This document shows, in pieces, positions 16,669-26,368 of a DNA stretch of 64,000 nt. Origin of the DNA: Shimia aestuarii. Lineage in GTDB: Bacteria > Pseudomonadota > Alphaproteobacteria > Rhodobacterales > Rhodobacteraceae. The position numbers and the translations under genes are program-made. The stretch lies in assembly GCF_022814865.1 (NCBI RefSeq), contig NZ_JAKVRD010000014.1:33734-97733 (forward strand), written 5' to 3'. The stretch's first letter is position 1. Each line of letters begins with the position of its first letter. Under the pieces are notes generated by a model. The model was not told the origin of the DNA. It was given only the letters and a program-made list of their open reading frames with translations, and did not search any database.

Positions 16669-17412
16669 CTACGCCGAGCTTTCGCGAGTCCCCGGAAAAT
16701 CATCAAGCCACCAGGGAGAGCTGAAGATATCGATCGGTGATGCGCCACAGGCCGGACAATGCCAGAGGTTGGCGGCGACGGTCTTTCCAGACGATTGTTC
16801 ATCGCAATGCAAACAGTACCAGGTATCACTCTCATCCCGATGAATCGGATGAAGGGCACGACCTTGGGCGTCCGGCTTCGTTGAGCGCCTTGGCCAGTCC
16901 GAAGCAATGCGTGCACGCACCTGTTCGGCTTTGACATTGGCAATTTCCAAGGCGCGAGCAACAAAGTCGGGATCACTTGTTGGGTTCACCTTGTACCGTC
17001 TGTCGGTCACCTGAACAATTGGCGGTCTCGAAGGCGCCTCAGGGACATGGATGAGCCAGCCGCGGCCGCTCATGTAGACGTCATCCATAGAGACATCGAT
17101 CCTGTAGTGATGTGGGCCGATCTGTCCCTGGCTTTCACCGCCGGGATCGCCGAACATCTCGGAGGTCGCATCTGGCTCTCCTTCGTTCGGAACCGCTCTA
17201 GGATTGACTTGTTCAAGCAAGCCGGTCGCTTTGGACAGGTCATCCGGCTGTGGGGTCCACCCATTCTTGTTGGCAGCGGACACCGCGTACCAATGGGCAT
17301 GTCCGAGTTCCTGAGCCACCATATCGAGTGCCTCATGGTGGTCGATGCGTTTTGACCTCGCGATCTTCTTTGCGATGGTCTTCAGGTCTTTCATATTGCG
17401 ATCTTGAGTCAT
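16669..17412 (-). CDS. Hypothetical protein with C-terminal zinc ribbon
   Basis: 247 aa. N-terminus (KTIAKKIARSKRIDHHEALDMVAQELGHAHWYAVSAA, about 10-48) resembles the short helical module found before glyoxalase-superfamily domains on plasmids, with the conserved G-x-x-x-W. Near the C-terminus CLHCDE and HCPACG (spaced about 18 residues) form a zinc ribbon. Middle part (SMDDVYMSGRGWLIHVPEAPSRPPIVQVTDRRYKV) is beta-rich. Function unknown; probably a plasmid housekeeping gene. ATG 17412 has no alternative close by except ATG at 17394. Confidence 0.6.
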   Translation of the reverse strand: MTQDRNMKDLKTIAKKIARSKRIDHHEALDMVAQELGHAHWYAVSAANKNGWTPQPDDLSKATGLLEQVNPRAVPNEGEPDATSEMFGDPGGESQGQIGPHHYRIDVSMDDVYMSGRGWLIHVPEAPSRPPIVQVTDRRYKVNPTSDPDFVARALEIANVKAEQVRARIASDWPRRSTKPDAQGRALHPIHRDESDTWYCLHCDEQSSGKTVAANLWHCPACGASPIDIFSSPWWLDDFPGTRESSA

Positions 17413-17783
17413 GATCCATTCCTAGTTCCGGATCTGACTAGGTGCCCGCTACTAATCGATCCGCTAAGAAGGGGTCGATAACAAAACTTCAAGCACTGCA
17501 AGGCTTTGCGTGGCGGGCACACCGGCCTGTGCGGAAGGCCGATTTCAATATCGGGTTTCCACCTAGGATCGTCAAGTATTTGTCCGGTTCGGTTTTTTTG
17601 AAATCAATCCGCACCGCCCAGGCGGTGCTCCCGCGCGGATAGCGCCGGTCCGGCGGCGGGGCAGGGGGCTCGGCCTTCTGCCCCGCCGCCGGACAATTTT
17701 GCAGGCTTCGCGTCTTGATGCTAACTCAAACAAAAAAGACCCCACCGAAGCGGGGCCAGTTGGGTCTCCCCACGAAGGAGCCA
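17413..17783. other. Gene-free interval (371 bp)
   Basis: No supported gene. Contains one KOPS-type octamer (17659-17666) and the terminator of the ParB-domain gene (17732-17755). Confidence 0.5.
17732..17755 (-). terminator. Rho-independent terminator of the ParB-domain gene
   Basis: On the - strand: CCCCGC-TTCG-GTGGGG (six pairs, one G-U, UUCG-type tetraloop) followed by TCTTTTTTG, a classical intrinsic terminator 30 bp after the stop of the gene at 17784. Confidence 0.85.
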
Positions 17784-19649
17784 TCAGGTGCAGTCGGGCA
17801 CCCATTTGTCGAGTTTGGCTTTCTGTTCCAGTGTCACCCCCATGAGCTTCTGGGTTGTGGGGTCGATCACGAGCTTTTCCATCTTCTCGGCCTTTTCTGC
17901 CTTCTTGAGCTTGGCGAAACCGGCGACACGCTCGTCACGGGCATCGCAGTCGAGAAATTTGCAAAGCAGATCGACCAGATGGCCTGCAGACACCCGCGAG
18001 AAGAAATTCTCTGCCGTGGGCGTCCAGTGCTTGCGGATATCGGCCCCGGCCTCGTCCGCGATCAGGCCGAAGAACTCAGCGCTACCAGCCCGGTAGGGCA
18101 GGGTACGCGCAATGGCTTCTGTGATCTGGGCATTGCGGGCCTTCTTGCCGGCTTCGCGGAAAGCGGTGAAGGCGTCCGACAGGTCCTCCACGCGAGTGCC
18201 TTTCTGCCAGTATTCGCTGGCATCGATCCCGTGCTGAAGACGCGGCTCGCTGGAAAATCCGTTTCCCACGCTTGGCGCGTTGGTCGGACGGTCCAGTCGA
18301 ATGCCGAAAACGCTCTCGATACTGCCCGAGACTTCCGACAACCCGAACCCCAACAGGTCCAAAACCAGTTCTGGTTTGGCCAGAAGGGCGGCCTGCACCG
18401 ATGCCAGCCGGATCGCCTGCATATCCGCTAACAGCTTTTGCGAGTAGGGAGATTTCGGGGTGTCAGACTTGGTGGTCTGCGGCGCTTGCAGAACGCCAGC
18501 CTCAATGGCCGCTTTCTTGTCCTCCGGGCGAACCAGACCGGCGGTGATCTCAAGGTTTCCGGACCTGCTGACAAGGATGATGCAGCCCGCATGGGCTTTC
18601 TGGTCCTCGGAATAGTCACCGTCGAGAGTGGCCTGCAATTCCGAGAGCCGCGCTTCACCGTCCTCGTCCAGAACCCCGCCATTGGCCAATTCCGCCAATT
18701 CGTCATATTCCTCTGCTTCCGCCTCGGTCAGATCGCCCTCGATGGGGTAGAGGCGGGCCAGCTTCATCTGATCCAGTTCGTAGTAGTTGAGCCAGGCCTC
18801 GGGCCGGGCCTCTGCCCATGCCCAGCCTTGAGCATCAATCAGATCGGCACGGGCTTCGTCCAACTTCTCGGCGAACAGGCGATCCAAAAGGGCAGGGGAA
18901 GCGAGGAAGACCTCGTCGGAGAAGAGATCGCGTGTGACCGTGCCGCCCTCAGCCTCATAGGCTTCGATCCCAACGTACTTGGCGCGACGGTCCGTGGCCT
19001 TGATCGCATCGGGTTGCAGCGCGTTCTTGATGGCGCTCTCGGACACCGCCTGTCCCTTCACCTGATCCAGAAGACTCAAGGTCAGCGCCTCGTCATCGGA
19101 GAGGGTGAAGGCCTTGGCGGTGCCGAGACTGATCTCACCCGCCGAAAGCGCGTCGAGCACCGGCTCGGGCAGGCCCGCCAAAGCCAGCCGCTGATAGACG
19201 CGGGCTTCGGTGACTGCGAAGGCGAGGGCGACTTCCGGCACGGTGGCCCCGCGCGATTTCATGCGACCGAAGGCGCGGATTTCATCCGCCGGGGTCATAT
19301 CCACACGGGCGGCGTTTTCGGCGCTGGCCCAATCCTCGGCCTCGGCAGCGTCAGCAGCGAGTTTGACAGGCACGGTGGTGAAGGCGTGGTCTTTGGACCG
19401 CTCGGCAATCATCTGAATGGCGCGAAGGCGGCACCCGCCCGCGACGATCCCAACCTTTCCATTCTCGTCCATGAGGCCTGCAAGATTGTGAATGAGGCCA
19501 AAGCGCTCGATGCTGTCGGCCAGCGTCTCGATGTGAGCTTCGGAAACAGCGTTGCGTGGATTAAGATCAGAGACGGTGAGCATCTCCAAGGGGATTTGCA
19601 GGATCACGGCGCTGGCGGCATCGGTTTGGATGGGTTGTTGTTTCGTCAT
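17784..19649 (-). CDS. Large ParB/RepB/Spo0J N-domain protein of plasmid backbone
   Basis: 621 aa, about twice a normal ParB. N-terminal ParB domain (about 15-150): PLEMLTVSDLNPRNAVSEAHIETLADSIERFGLIHNL, IVAGGCRLRAI (the G-G/E-R-R box, here G-C-R-L) and NAARVDMTPADEIRAF. A helix-turn-helix follows (ATVPEVALAFAVTEARVYQRLALAGLPEPVLDAL). The C-terminal 400 residues are acidic/helical, family-specific, with a Lys-rich end (KLKKAEKAEKMEKL). Such genes recur on alphaproteobacterial plasmids and are not the cognate partition gene (repB is). Role unknown; DNA-binding regulator or nuclease-like ParB are both possible. Confidence 0.85.
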   Translation of the reverse strand: MTKQQPIQTDAASAVILQIPLEMLTVSDLNPRNAVSEAHIETLADSIERFGLIHNLAGLMDENGKVGIVAGGCRLRAIQMIAERSKDHAFTTVPVKLAADAAEAEDWASAENAARVDMTPADEIRAFGRMKSRGATVPEVALAFAVTEARVYQRLALAGLPEPVLDALSAGEISLGTAKAFTLSDDEALTLSLLDQVKGQAVSESAIKNALQPDAIKATDRRAKYVGIEAYEAEGGTVTRDLFSDEVFLASPALLDRLFAEKLDEARADLIDAQGWAWAEARPEAWLNYYELDQMKLARLYPIEGDLTEAEAEEYDELAELANGGVLDEDGEARLSELQATLDGDYSEDQKAHAGCIILVSRSGNLEITAGLVRPEDKKAAIEAGVLQAPQTTKSDTPKSPYSQKLLADMQAIRLASVQAALLAKPELVLDLLGFGLSEVSGSIESVFGIRLDRPTNAPSVGNGFSSEPRLQHGIDASEYWQKGTRVEDLSDAFTAFREAGKKARNAQITEAIARTLPYRAGSAEFFGLIADEAGADIRKHWTPTAENFFSRVSAGHLVDLLCKFLDCDARDERVAGFAKLKKAEKAEKMEKLVIDPTTQKLMGVTLEQKAKLDKWVPDCT

Positions 19650-19771
19650 TGGTTTGTCCTTTCGGATGGGTGTCAGGCCCGCTTAGAGCGCAGCCCAGGC
19701 GCTCGGCGGCTGGTTTTGTTGATGGGGTAGGGGAGGGGGCCGGGCCGCTCATGCGACCCGACCCAGAGGCG

Positions 19772-20139
19772 TCACCACCAGCAGGAATAGATCACGGTCG
19801 ACCCTCGTGCGATTTCGGCCCGCGCCCAAGCGCAGAACTCCAGATCGTAGTCGCGGTATTCAGTGGCCTGCTCGTCTTGAAACTGATGCCATAGAAGAAC
19901 CCGCCCTCGCAATGGGGCAGGGCGCCTCCTTTCACCGCTTGTTCCAGCGTGTCGATGTCGGCGGTTTCGAGCTTCAACTCACCGCAGTTCAGATCGGAGG
20001 CAGAAAGCCCGGTCCGCTCGGTGTAGAGACCTTCCATGAAGGTTTGCAGCTTCGAGTGCTTGCGCCAGACGAACTTGGGGCTTTCGCCCTCATCGCCGCT
20101 CTCGGGGGTTTTGACATATGCGTATTGATCGAGGCCCAT
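19772..20139 (-). pseudogene. MGLDQYAYV-type plasmid/phage hypothetical protein, frameshifted
   Basis: Begins MGLDQYAYVKTPES...KFVWRKHSKLQTFMEGLY, a small family seen on phages and plasmids. The frame runs normally to CEGGFFYGISF, then at about 19877-19884 reads into KTSRPLN and ends at 19792. In the neighbouring frame the family's usual end is intact: DEQATEYRDYDLEFCAWA and later STVIYSCWW, stop at 19772-19774. One missing base in the TTTCAAGA run (probably a C) explains this. Either a recent inactivating deletion or a sequencing error. Function of the family unknown. Confidence 0.75.
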
Positions 20140-20797
20140 GGCCTGCTCCTTTCGTGGTTAGAGCGGCGCGGTGCTCGATTTCTCCGACCGTTTGGCCTTG
20201 GCCCGCTTACCGCCAGTGGCGGAGGCCTCGACTGATCTGTCAGCCCGAAAAGCCCCCGTGCTTTTCGGCTGGGCAGAGCAGGTGAGGGCGATAGCCCGTC
20301 CTGCGGCCGGAAGGCGACCCGACACAGGGGGCCGGAGCGGTGAAATCGGGAGGGACCCGCGCATCCGCGCGGGAGGAACCGGATTTCTCCGAGGAGGCTG
20401 GCGCGGCACGCGACACCAGAGCCCCTGTTCGGGGCGCCGACCGGATGGCAGGCGGAATTCAACACTGGAAACCTGCCAGCCGGGTTAGAGCGAAGCGGAG
20501 ACCCGGCTGACCATTGATTCAAGCGATCGCGGTCTCGCCCGCGATCTCACCTGAGACATGCACGAAGGATCGCCACCGAATGGCGGAGACGCGGGTCACG
20601 CGGCTCCGGGCGTAGCCAAGAGCCTGGTCAGCGCTGGAGCGCTGGCGTGCCAGTCAAAAGTATCTTCCACCAGATTCCTGCACCCTGTTTCGAGATTCCG
20701 AGCAGTCATTTTCCAAAGAGTCGGCGATTTTTCTTGATATTTCCCCAACCCACAGATATTTTGGCTCCAAATCAGATTCTCAGAGCAGAAACCAGAT
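20140..20797. other. Gene-free interval (658 bp) before the AAA/subtilase block
   Basis: Short ORFs here have no plausible ribosome-binding site or protein-like composition. The right part (after about 20650) becomes AT-rich and should hold the promoter of the + strand block that starts at 20798; I could not fix -35/-10 boxes with confidence. Confidence 0.4.
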
Positions 20798-22006
20798 ATG
20801 GAACACTTTTCAGCGGTACAAAGCATCATTCGCGCAGGCCTTAACGGCGATGCCAAAGCAGTGGACAAGCAAGTTCGCCGCCTACAGAGCCGCCTCCGGA
20901 AGGCCGGCTCGGAGAAGGAAGTGGAAGTCCTGGAACGCCTCCTGCACGCCGCCTCTGAAACAAAAGAGCTGGCACCGAGCCGAGTAGAAGTTTCGAGATC
21001 GCTTGTCACTGGGGAAGAACTGTCTCGCGACGCTAACCCGCCGATAGATCGTGAGACCGGCGCCGCTCTTTGCGAGATTGCTTTCCCGAGTGATGAGATC
21101 GTTACACCGGTTCACGGTGCGACTGTGGGTGAAGCCGTCGAGGGTATGATCGAGGAATGGCAGAGTGCGGCCCTGTTGAGTTCGATGGATGTTGAGCCAA
21201 CAAAAAGCGTTTTGATTTACGGTCCTCCGGGGTCAGGAAAAACACTGACGGCTCACTACGTCGCAAATCGGCTCGGCTTGCCTCTGTTAACTGCACGCAT
21301 CGACGGGCTCATTTCGTCGTTTCTTGGCACAACTGCTCGCAACATTGCTGGGTTGTTCTCCTTTGCGAACCGCTATCGTTGCGTGCTGTTGCTGGACGAG
21401 TTTGATGCTCTGGCCAAGCTCAGAGACGACCCTCAGGAGATCGGAGAGATCAAGCGTGTGGTGAATACGCTCCTGCAGAACCTGGATGAGCGGCGCAGGC
21501 ATGGGATTACCATTGCGATCACAAATCACGACAGGCTTCTCGACCCAGCTGTTTGGCGGCGGTTCGAAAGCCAGATCCACATCGATGCTCCGCACTCCGA
21601 TGCCCGCGAGCATATGATTGCCCGCTTCCTCAAGCCCGTCCCTGCATCTCCAGCAACAATCAAGCTGTTTGCTTACTGTCTGGCGGGATTGTCGGGCGCA
21701 GATCTGGAGCGCGTCTGCACGGCTGTAAAGCGCACTCTCGCACTGAACAAAAGCCCGCAGAACGCGGCCTCAGTGTTTGACGCCCTTGTTGGAGTTTTGT
21801 CGAAGGCTCCGCATCTGGAAAACCAAGCAGCGTGGATGCTGACGGAAGATCTCGAGGCATTTGTTAGCCTTGCGGCGAATGATCATGACCTTCGGCTCAA
21901 GCAAACGGAAATCGGAGAAGCCACAGGGTTCGGTCAGTCCAAAGTGAGTGAGATCAAGCAAAAGAAGCGCCATCTCGAAGTAGCGGAGCGGTTCGTTGCC
22001 CAATAA
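20798..22006 (+). CDS. AAA+ ATPase paired with a subtilisin-like protease
   Basis: 402 aa. Helical N-terminus (about 1-100), then a classical AAA+ ATPase: Walker A GPPGSGKT (142-149), Walker B VLLLDEFDAL (Asp200-Glu201), sensor 1 IAITNHDRLLDPAVWRRFE with an arginine finger pair. The C-terminus (TEIGEATGFGQSKVSEIKQKKRHLEVAERF) is a helix-turn-helix-like helical tail. The fold is that of FtsH/Cdc48-like unfoldase ATPases, but with no protease of its own. Its end overlaps the subtilase start by 11 bp, so the two are coupled. Likely action: ATP-driven control or substrate feeding of the protease. Confidence 0.85.
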   Translation: MEHFSAVQSIIRAGLNGDAKAVDKQVRRLQSRLRKAGSEKEVEVLERLLHAASETKELAPSRVEVSRSLVTGEELSRDANPPIDRETGAALCEIAFPSDEIVTPVHGATVGEAVEGMIEEWQSAALLSSMDVEPTKSVLIYGPPGSGKTLTAHYVANRLGLPLLTARIDGLISSFLGTTARNIAGLFSFANRYRCVLLLDEFDALAKLRDDPQEIGEIKRVVNTLLQNLDERRRHGITIAITNHDRLLDPAVWRRFESQIHIDAPHSDAREHMIARFLKPVPASPATIKLFAYCLAGLSGADLERVCTAVKRTLALNKSPQNAASVFDALVGVLSKAPHLENQAAWMLTEDLEAFVSLAANDHDLRLKQTEIGEATGFGQSKVSEIKQKKRHLEVAERFVAQ

Positions 22007-24530
22007 TCCAGTCCAGATCATCCTGAACGACCAAGACTTCCATCAGGCACCCGAACCGGGGCAGCCACCTAGGAATAAGGATTTCTTCGACGGTGCTGAC
22101 GCTGCCTTCGAACGCCACAAGACCGCGCTACTGGAATCGCTGAAACAGGCCAAATTGGAGATTTCCGAACAAGAATTTGGCCCAGCGGCATATCTGAAGG
22201 TGCAAATGCGCACCGAAGCACTCGCGAAATCCTATCGCCCAGTGTCATACCTCTTTAAACCGGCGCAGTTTCCCTGCGTTGGGGCGGATGCTGTTGGCAC
22301 CTTGTACTTCCGCGCGCCGGAGTTTTATCTGGACGCACTGATCAGGCGGGTGAACGAAGCCGAGATCGTCGTAGAAACCAAGTTTCGGCAATCGGATGGC
22401 GAGAGCTACAAGGCTCCATCAGCCGCGCGTGCTGAAGTCGGTGCGATCGACGCGATTGAGATCGCGCCTTCAGTGGAAAAGCGGCAATTCTCTGTGGCGG
22501 AAGCGGTTCGTCTACTTAGCGACCCGGCATCGGTTTCAGGTTATCAGATCGAGCTCTTTGAGACGCCTGAGAGACGTGAAATCACAGACGATGTGACCGG
22601 TCGTCGAGCTCTCTTGGCAAGCCTCGAACAACTCCTCCTAGGTCTGGGACAGGGGGCCCGCACGTTCATTGCCACCGAGATCGGCCGCACGCCCGTCCTC
22701 GAGCTGCAACTAACACGCAGTGACACTCGTGCCATCGTTGACAGTGGGATCGGTCTGAGTTCAGGGGAAGCAACTCCAGCAGTAAGATCGGCAGAAGCTG
22801 ACCTGAATCCTGATCGGCATGAAGCCGCTCTTAGCTCGCTGCAAGCGCACCCTCTGGTTCGTGCAATCCGTCCTCCGATCCAGCTCACACTGGCAGATGA
22901 TCCGGCTTGGACAAGTACTATGGAGGTCGAAGACCAAGGGTTGGATATCTCAATTCCTGTCCCGCAGCCCAATGCAACGTATCCCAGATTGGGCGTCATC
23001 GACTCCGGCATTTCGGATATCTTGGGCGATTGGATTGTAGATCGTTTCGACTACCTCGACCTTTCGGATTGTGATCCTCAACACGGAACGGCCGTTGCCG
23101 GGATCGCAGCAATGGGGCAGGGCATTAATGCACCGAACCTGGCCCCCGAACCCGATGGGTGTTTGGTGTACGATGCTGCACTGTTCCCGAAGGGCAACTT
23201 CATGCGCGAGTACCCGAAGGGGTTTTCAGATTTCCTTGAAGAGCTCGAGCAAGCGGTGATCGAGGCCAAGGATGCTCATGGTATTCGGATCTTTAATCTG
23301 TCTATCAATGCAATTTCGGACGTCGAAGCGAGCCGGTACAGCATCTATGCCGCTAGATTGGATCAGATCGCTGATACGCACGGCGTCCTGTTTATCAACT
23401 CAGTTGGCAACTTGCCCAAGTCCCAGGCGCGTGCGCCATGGCAGGCAAAACCAAGCGTCGTTAAGACTTATTTCGCCAACCGAACCTCGCCGGATACACT
23501 GCAGAAGCCTTCGGAAAGCGTGCGCACCTTGTCAGTGGGCGCTCTGAACCCACCTGGGACGGCACATATTGCAGACGCGCCGACTACCTACACCCGGCGC
23601 GGCCCAGGTCTACAAGTTGGGGTGAAACCAGACGTCGCTGCATACGGTGGTGCCGGCGAGACAAATCCAGCGAAAACCACGGGAATGTCTTCGCTTTCCG
23701 TCACAGGCCACAAGACAAAAGTCGTCGGCACGAGCTTCGCTGCTCCACTGATAGCCCGAAGTGCTGCGGAATTGGATACCGCAACTGCTGGCGGACTGAC
23801 GCCTGAGGCGATCAAGGCCATGATGGTGCATAGTGCACAGATGCCAGATCCGCTAACAAAACGCGGTTTGAAAGATATTGCTCGTCAGTTCGCAGGGTAT
23901 GGCCGCCCCTGCGGCGCCATGGAGATGCTCGAAACCGACGATCACCAAGTCACCCTGGTTTTCCAGAGCCGCCTTACAATCGGGGAGCGAAAACCAGCAA
24001 TCCTGCGCTTTCCTTTTAGTTGGCCCCAGGCCCTAGTCAGCGGAAGTAGTTGCTCCGGCAAAGTGCGCATGACCTTAGCATACGCACCGCCATTGGACCC
24101 GGCGTTCGGTGCAGAGTTCGTTCGGGTAAATCTCGAAGCGTCGCTTAAACAGCGCCTGATAGAGACCAAAAAAGACGGCGGTGTCCGCTTCGCTAATCGC
24201 GCCAAACCGAAATACCTGCCGAACGCACAAGGCCTTGCCGTACCTGAGAAGGCGTTGATCAGTCATGGATTAAAATGGTGGCCACTAAAGCAGTACGAGA
24301 TGACGCTGAACGAAGTCGGAGAGACAACCGATTGGCGGTTGGAAGTTACGAGCTTGGTTCGGGCCGAAACGACCTTTCCTGCTGACGGCGTACCCTTCGC
24401 ACTGGTCATGACAATCGAAGACCCAGATGGCACGCAGCCCGTGTTCAGCCAAGTTCAGCAGCAACTTCAATCCAGCCGGGCAAACGCTCAAGCCCTGCGT
24501 AGTGTGTTTAGACTGCGCCCAAGAGCATAA
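21996..24530 (+). CDS. S8 family (subtilisin-like) serine protease, cytoplasmic type
   Basis: 844 aa from TTG 21996. No signal peptide, so intracellular. The N-terminal ~320 residues are a non-catalytic domain; the peptidase S8 core follows with Asp336 (LGVIDSGI), His363 (DPQHGTAVAGI), oxyanion Asn472 (INSVGN) and Ser580 (VGTSFAAPLIA). All triad residues are present. About 200 residues of beta-rich C-terminal domain end in LRSVFRLRPRA. Together with the AAA+ gene this makes a two-gene ATPase/protease module; what triggers it and what it cleaves cannot be told from the sequence. Confidence 0.88.
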   Translation: MPNNPVQIILNDQDFHQAPEPGQPPRNKDFFDGADAAFERHKTALLESLKQAKLEISEQEFGPAAYLKVQMRTEALAKSYRPVSYLFKPAQFPCVGADAVGTLYFRAPEFYLDALIRRVNEAEIVVETKFRQSDGESYKAPSAARAEVGAIDAIEIAPSVEKRQFSVAEAVRLLSDPASVSGYQIELFETPERREITDDVTGRRALLASLEQLLLGLGQGARTFIATEIGRTPVLELQLTRSDTRAIVDSGIGLSSGEATPAVRSAEADLNPDRHEAALSSLQAHPLVRAIRPPIQLTLADDPAWTSTMEVEDQGLDISIPVPQPNATYPRLGVIDSGISDILGDWIVDRFDYLDLSDCDPQHGTAVAGIAAMGQGINAPNLAPEPDGCLVYDAALFPKGNFMREYPKGFSDFLEELEQAVIEAKDAHGIRIFNLSINAISDVEASRYSIYAARLDQIADTHGVLFINSVGNLPKSQARAPWQAKPSVVKTYFANRTSPDTLQKPSESVRTLSVGALNPPGTAHIADAPTTYTRRGPGLQVGVKPDVAAYGGAGETNPAKTTGMSSLSVTGHKTKVVGTSFAAPLIARSAAELDTATAGGLTPEAIKAMMVHSAQMPDPLTKRGLKDIARQFAGYGRPCGAMEMLETDDHQVTLVFQSRLTIGERKPAILRFPFSWPQALVSGSSCSGKVRMTLAYAPPLDPAFGAEFVRVNLEASLKQRLIETKKDGGVRFANRAKPKYLPNAQGLAVPEKALISHGLKWWPLKQYEMTLNEVGETTDWRLEVTSLVRAETTFPADGVPFALVMTIEDPDGTQPVFSQVQQQLQSSRANAQALRSVFRLRPRA

Positions 24531-24536
24531 CTTTTC

Positions 24537-26033
24537 ATGACAACGACCGACGGAACCCACATTTCTATTACCATACCAAACATCTCCTCGCTCGGTGATG
24601 AGGACATGCCTGCAATCGCACCTTTTCGCGACGGCCGGTGGAGTGCTCAAACCAAACAGCTATTGGCCACGTTTAAAACGCGGAGACTGGATCTTAACCG
24701 GGGCTGGGCTTCAACCTCGACCGAATGGAGCTGCCCTTGCTGTAAGAGGCACAAACGCCAGATCGTCAGGTTGACGCCAGGAGGGGTTTTGCTCTGCCAT
24801 CTGGAACTTCACCATGATCATCTGGATGATTTGGTAAAGAAGTTGTTCGAGGAGATCCTCTCCTGTTGCGATAATCCGGAGATCCGTGTGCAGATCAGTC
24901 GTGCAGAAGGGGCACTCAGACCACTTGTGGAGCGTTTTGAATCCGCCCAGATTTGCGCGGATTGCAATCTTGCGGATGGGCGTGTGAAGCGTGAGCTTTG
25001 GGATGAAATCGCGCCGCATTTCACATTCACGCCGTCGGAAATCGCCGACTTCATCACTGTGAGCGACAACCGCGTGCACGAAGTAGATTTCGAACGCGCC
25101 CGGGCCATTTGGGAGAAAGAGAAGGAAGGCTTAGCTGACCGCGTCGACTTTGCTAGGCGGATGGCAGCGAGAATTGCAAAAGGCCGCCACCATCGTGAGG
25201 TCGCGCCGGGTCAAAAAATGCAAGGCCAGCCGCAGGCCAGAGACATCCTGTTTCGGCTTTGCCAAGAAGAACTACCAGACATTCACAGTCTGCACCTTGG
25301 CGCTGCAATAGAGACCCGATCTGTGGCCCGCGATGGTGTGGGCGGAAACCAAAGGCCTTCTAAACGGAAGAATGTAAAGCCGCCAACAGATGCCGAATAC
25401 TCGATGCTCGATGCGGAGCAGAGCGCGAATAGCAAACACTGGCGCAATGCAGGAGATACCTGGAAATGCCAGTGCTGCGGGCGCACCAAAAGAGATATTT
25501 GCCGACGCTCTAATCGCGGGAAATGGACAGCAAGGATTCACCGTTTTGAAGGGTTCGACATTGAGGTTGACGCAGAGCAACTTTGGCGGCGTCGACTTGA
25601 TGGAGCGGGGGACATCGTCATTTCCGAACCGAAATACGAGCTGATTTGCCAGGACTGCCGAGAAATTGTCGCCAAACAAAGACAGCGACGAGCGGACCTG
25701 GACGCCCGGGCACTAACACTGGAAAATCTGCGAGAGTTGGCAACTCCGGCCACGGCAAACGTTGCTCACGACGTGAACTTCGAGAGTGTCGAAGAGTTGA
25801 TCACCAACAACTCATCGCTTCTAGAAGCGATTGCCGAATTTGAAGACCACCAGCGTCGGGCCACAGATGCTCGCATCAAACAGATCAGGCTAAGGAAAGC
25901 TGGCTGCACCGCTTCAGAGGCGCGCGACCTTATCGGCTACGAGATAGCGAAGGCGCGGGATTGGGAGCTGGAAGAGGGTGACGACCATGCGGATTGGCTG
26001 CTGGCAGAAGCAGCCCGCCTTGGCCCAAACTAG
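24537..26033 (+). CDS. Hypothetical protein with duplicated zinc-binding CxCC...CxxC modules
   Basis: 498 aa, unrecognised family. Two similar halves: WSCPCCKRHKRQIVR (Cys66, 68, 69) with CADC (Cys140, 143), and WKCQCCGRTKRDICR (Cys311, 313, 314) with CQDC (Cys371, 374). In each half the first cluster is followed by basic residues and the second by a helix. This looks like an internal duplication of an HNH-like or zinc-ribbon unit; no clear HNH histidine-asparagine set is visible. Starts 7 bp after the protease stop and is thus in the same operon. Nucleic-acid binding is a reasonable inference. Confidence 0.6.
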   Translation: MTTTDGTHISITIPNISSLGDEDMPAIAPFRDGRWSAQTKQLLATFKTRRLDLNRGWASTSTEWSCPCCKRHKRQIVRLTPGGVLLCHLELHHDHLDDLVKKLFEEILSCCDNPEIRVQISRAEGALRPLVERFESAQICADCNLADGRVKRELWDEIAPHFTFTPSEIADFITVSDNRVHEVDFERARAIWEKEKEGLADRVDFARRMAARIAKGRHHREVAPGQKMQGQPQARDILFRLCQEELPDIHSLHLGAAIETRSVARDGVGGNQRPSKRKNVKPPTDAEYSMLDAEQSANSKHWRNAGDTWKCQCCGRTKRDICRRSNRGKWTARIHRFEGFDIEVDAEQLWRRRLDGAGDIVISEPKYELICQDCREIVAKQRQRRADLDARALTLENLRELATPATANVAHDVNFESVEELITNNSSLLEAIAEFEDHQRRATDARIKQIRLRKAGCTASEARDLIGYEIAKARDWELEEGDDHADWLLAEAARLGPN

Positions 26034-26050
26034 GGACACCAGGTGGTCTA

Positions 26051-26368
26051 ATGAGTAACCGGAAAAATGAAACGACCCAAATTCTCCAACAACATCGTTC
26101 GCTGGCCATCCTACGATTCCTGAGCCGGTCTCCAGAGTATCGGTCTAACGAGGATGTGCTATTGGACTGGCTACGCCACCTCGCATTGACATGCACGCGC
26201 GCAGAATTGCGTACACTTGCATCGTCTCTCGAAGGAGACGGGCATCTGCGATCGGAAATAGTAGAGGAACTGCATATCCTAAAGTTGGCGGAGAAAGGGC
26301 TGGAGACAGCTGAAGGCAAGACGATTTCAGAGGGAGTAAAACGACCAGAGCCTGAGTGCCCTTATTGA
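26051..26368 (+). CDS. Small winged-helix protein (Mu-like phage VpaChn25_0724-type)
   Basis: 105 aa from ATG 26051 (the ORF is longer upstream, but this ATG follows the previous stop). Pattern: QQHRSLAILRFLSRSPEYRSNEDVLLDWLRHLAL, a winged-helix core, then the end SEGVKRPEPE, which resembles a small phage protein family present in Mu-like prophages. Likely DNA-binding and possibly the regulator of the block. Assignment rests on remembered sequence pattern, not a search. Confidence 0.5.
   Translation: MSNRKNETTQILQQHRSLAILRFLSRSPEYRSNEDVLLDWLRHLALTCTRAELRTLASSLEGDGHLRSEIVEELHILKLAEKGLETAEGKTISEGVKRPEPECPY

Noticed and set aside
18438..19730. 430-aa + strand ORF antisense to the ParB-domain gene
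   Set aside because: High GC gives long antisense frames. The protein has no domain pattern, and the - strand frame has clear ParB motifs and a matching terminator.
19860..19890. Programmed ribosomal frameshift at the MGLDQYAYV gene
   Set aside because: The site TTTCAAGA lacks a usual slippery heptamer and downstream stimulator; a one-base deletion is simpler.
20158..20522. Short ORFs in the 20.1-20.8 kb gap
   Set aside because: Arg/Pro-rich high-GC frames without ribosome-binding sites or protein-like pattern.
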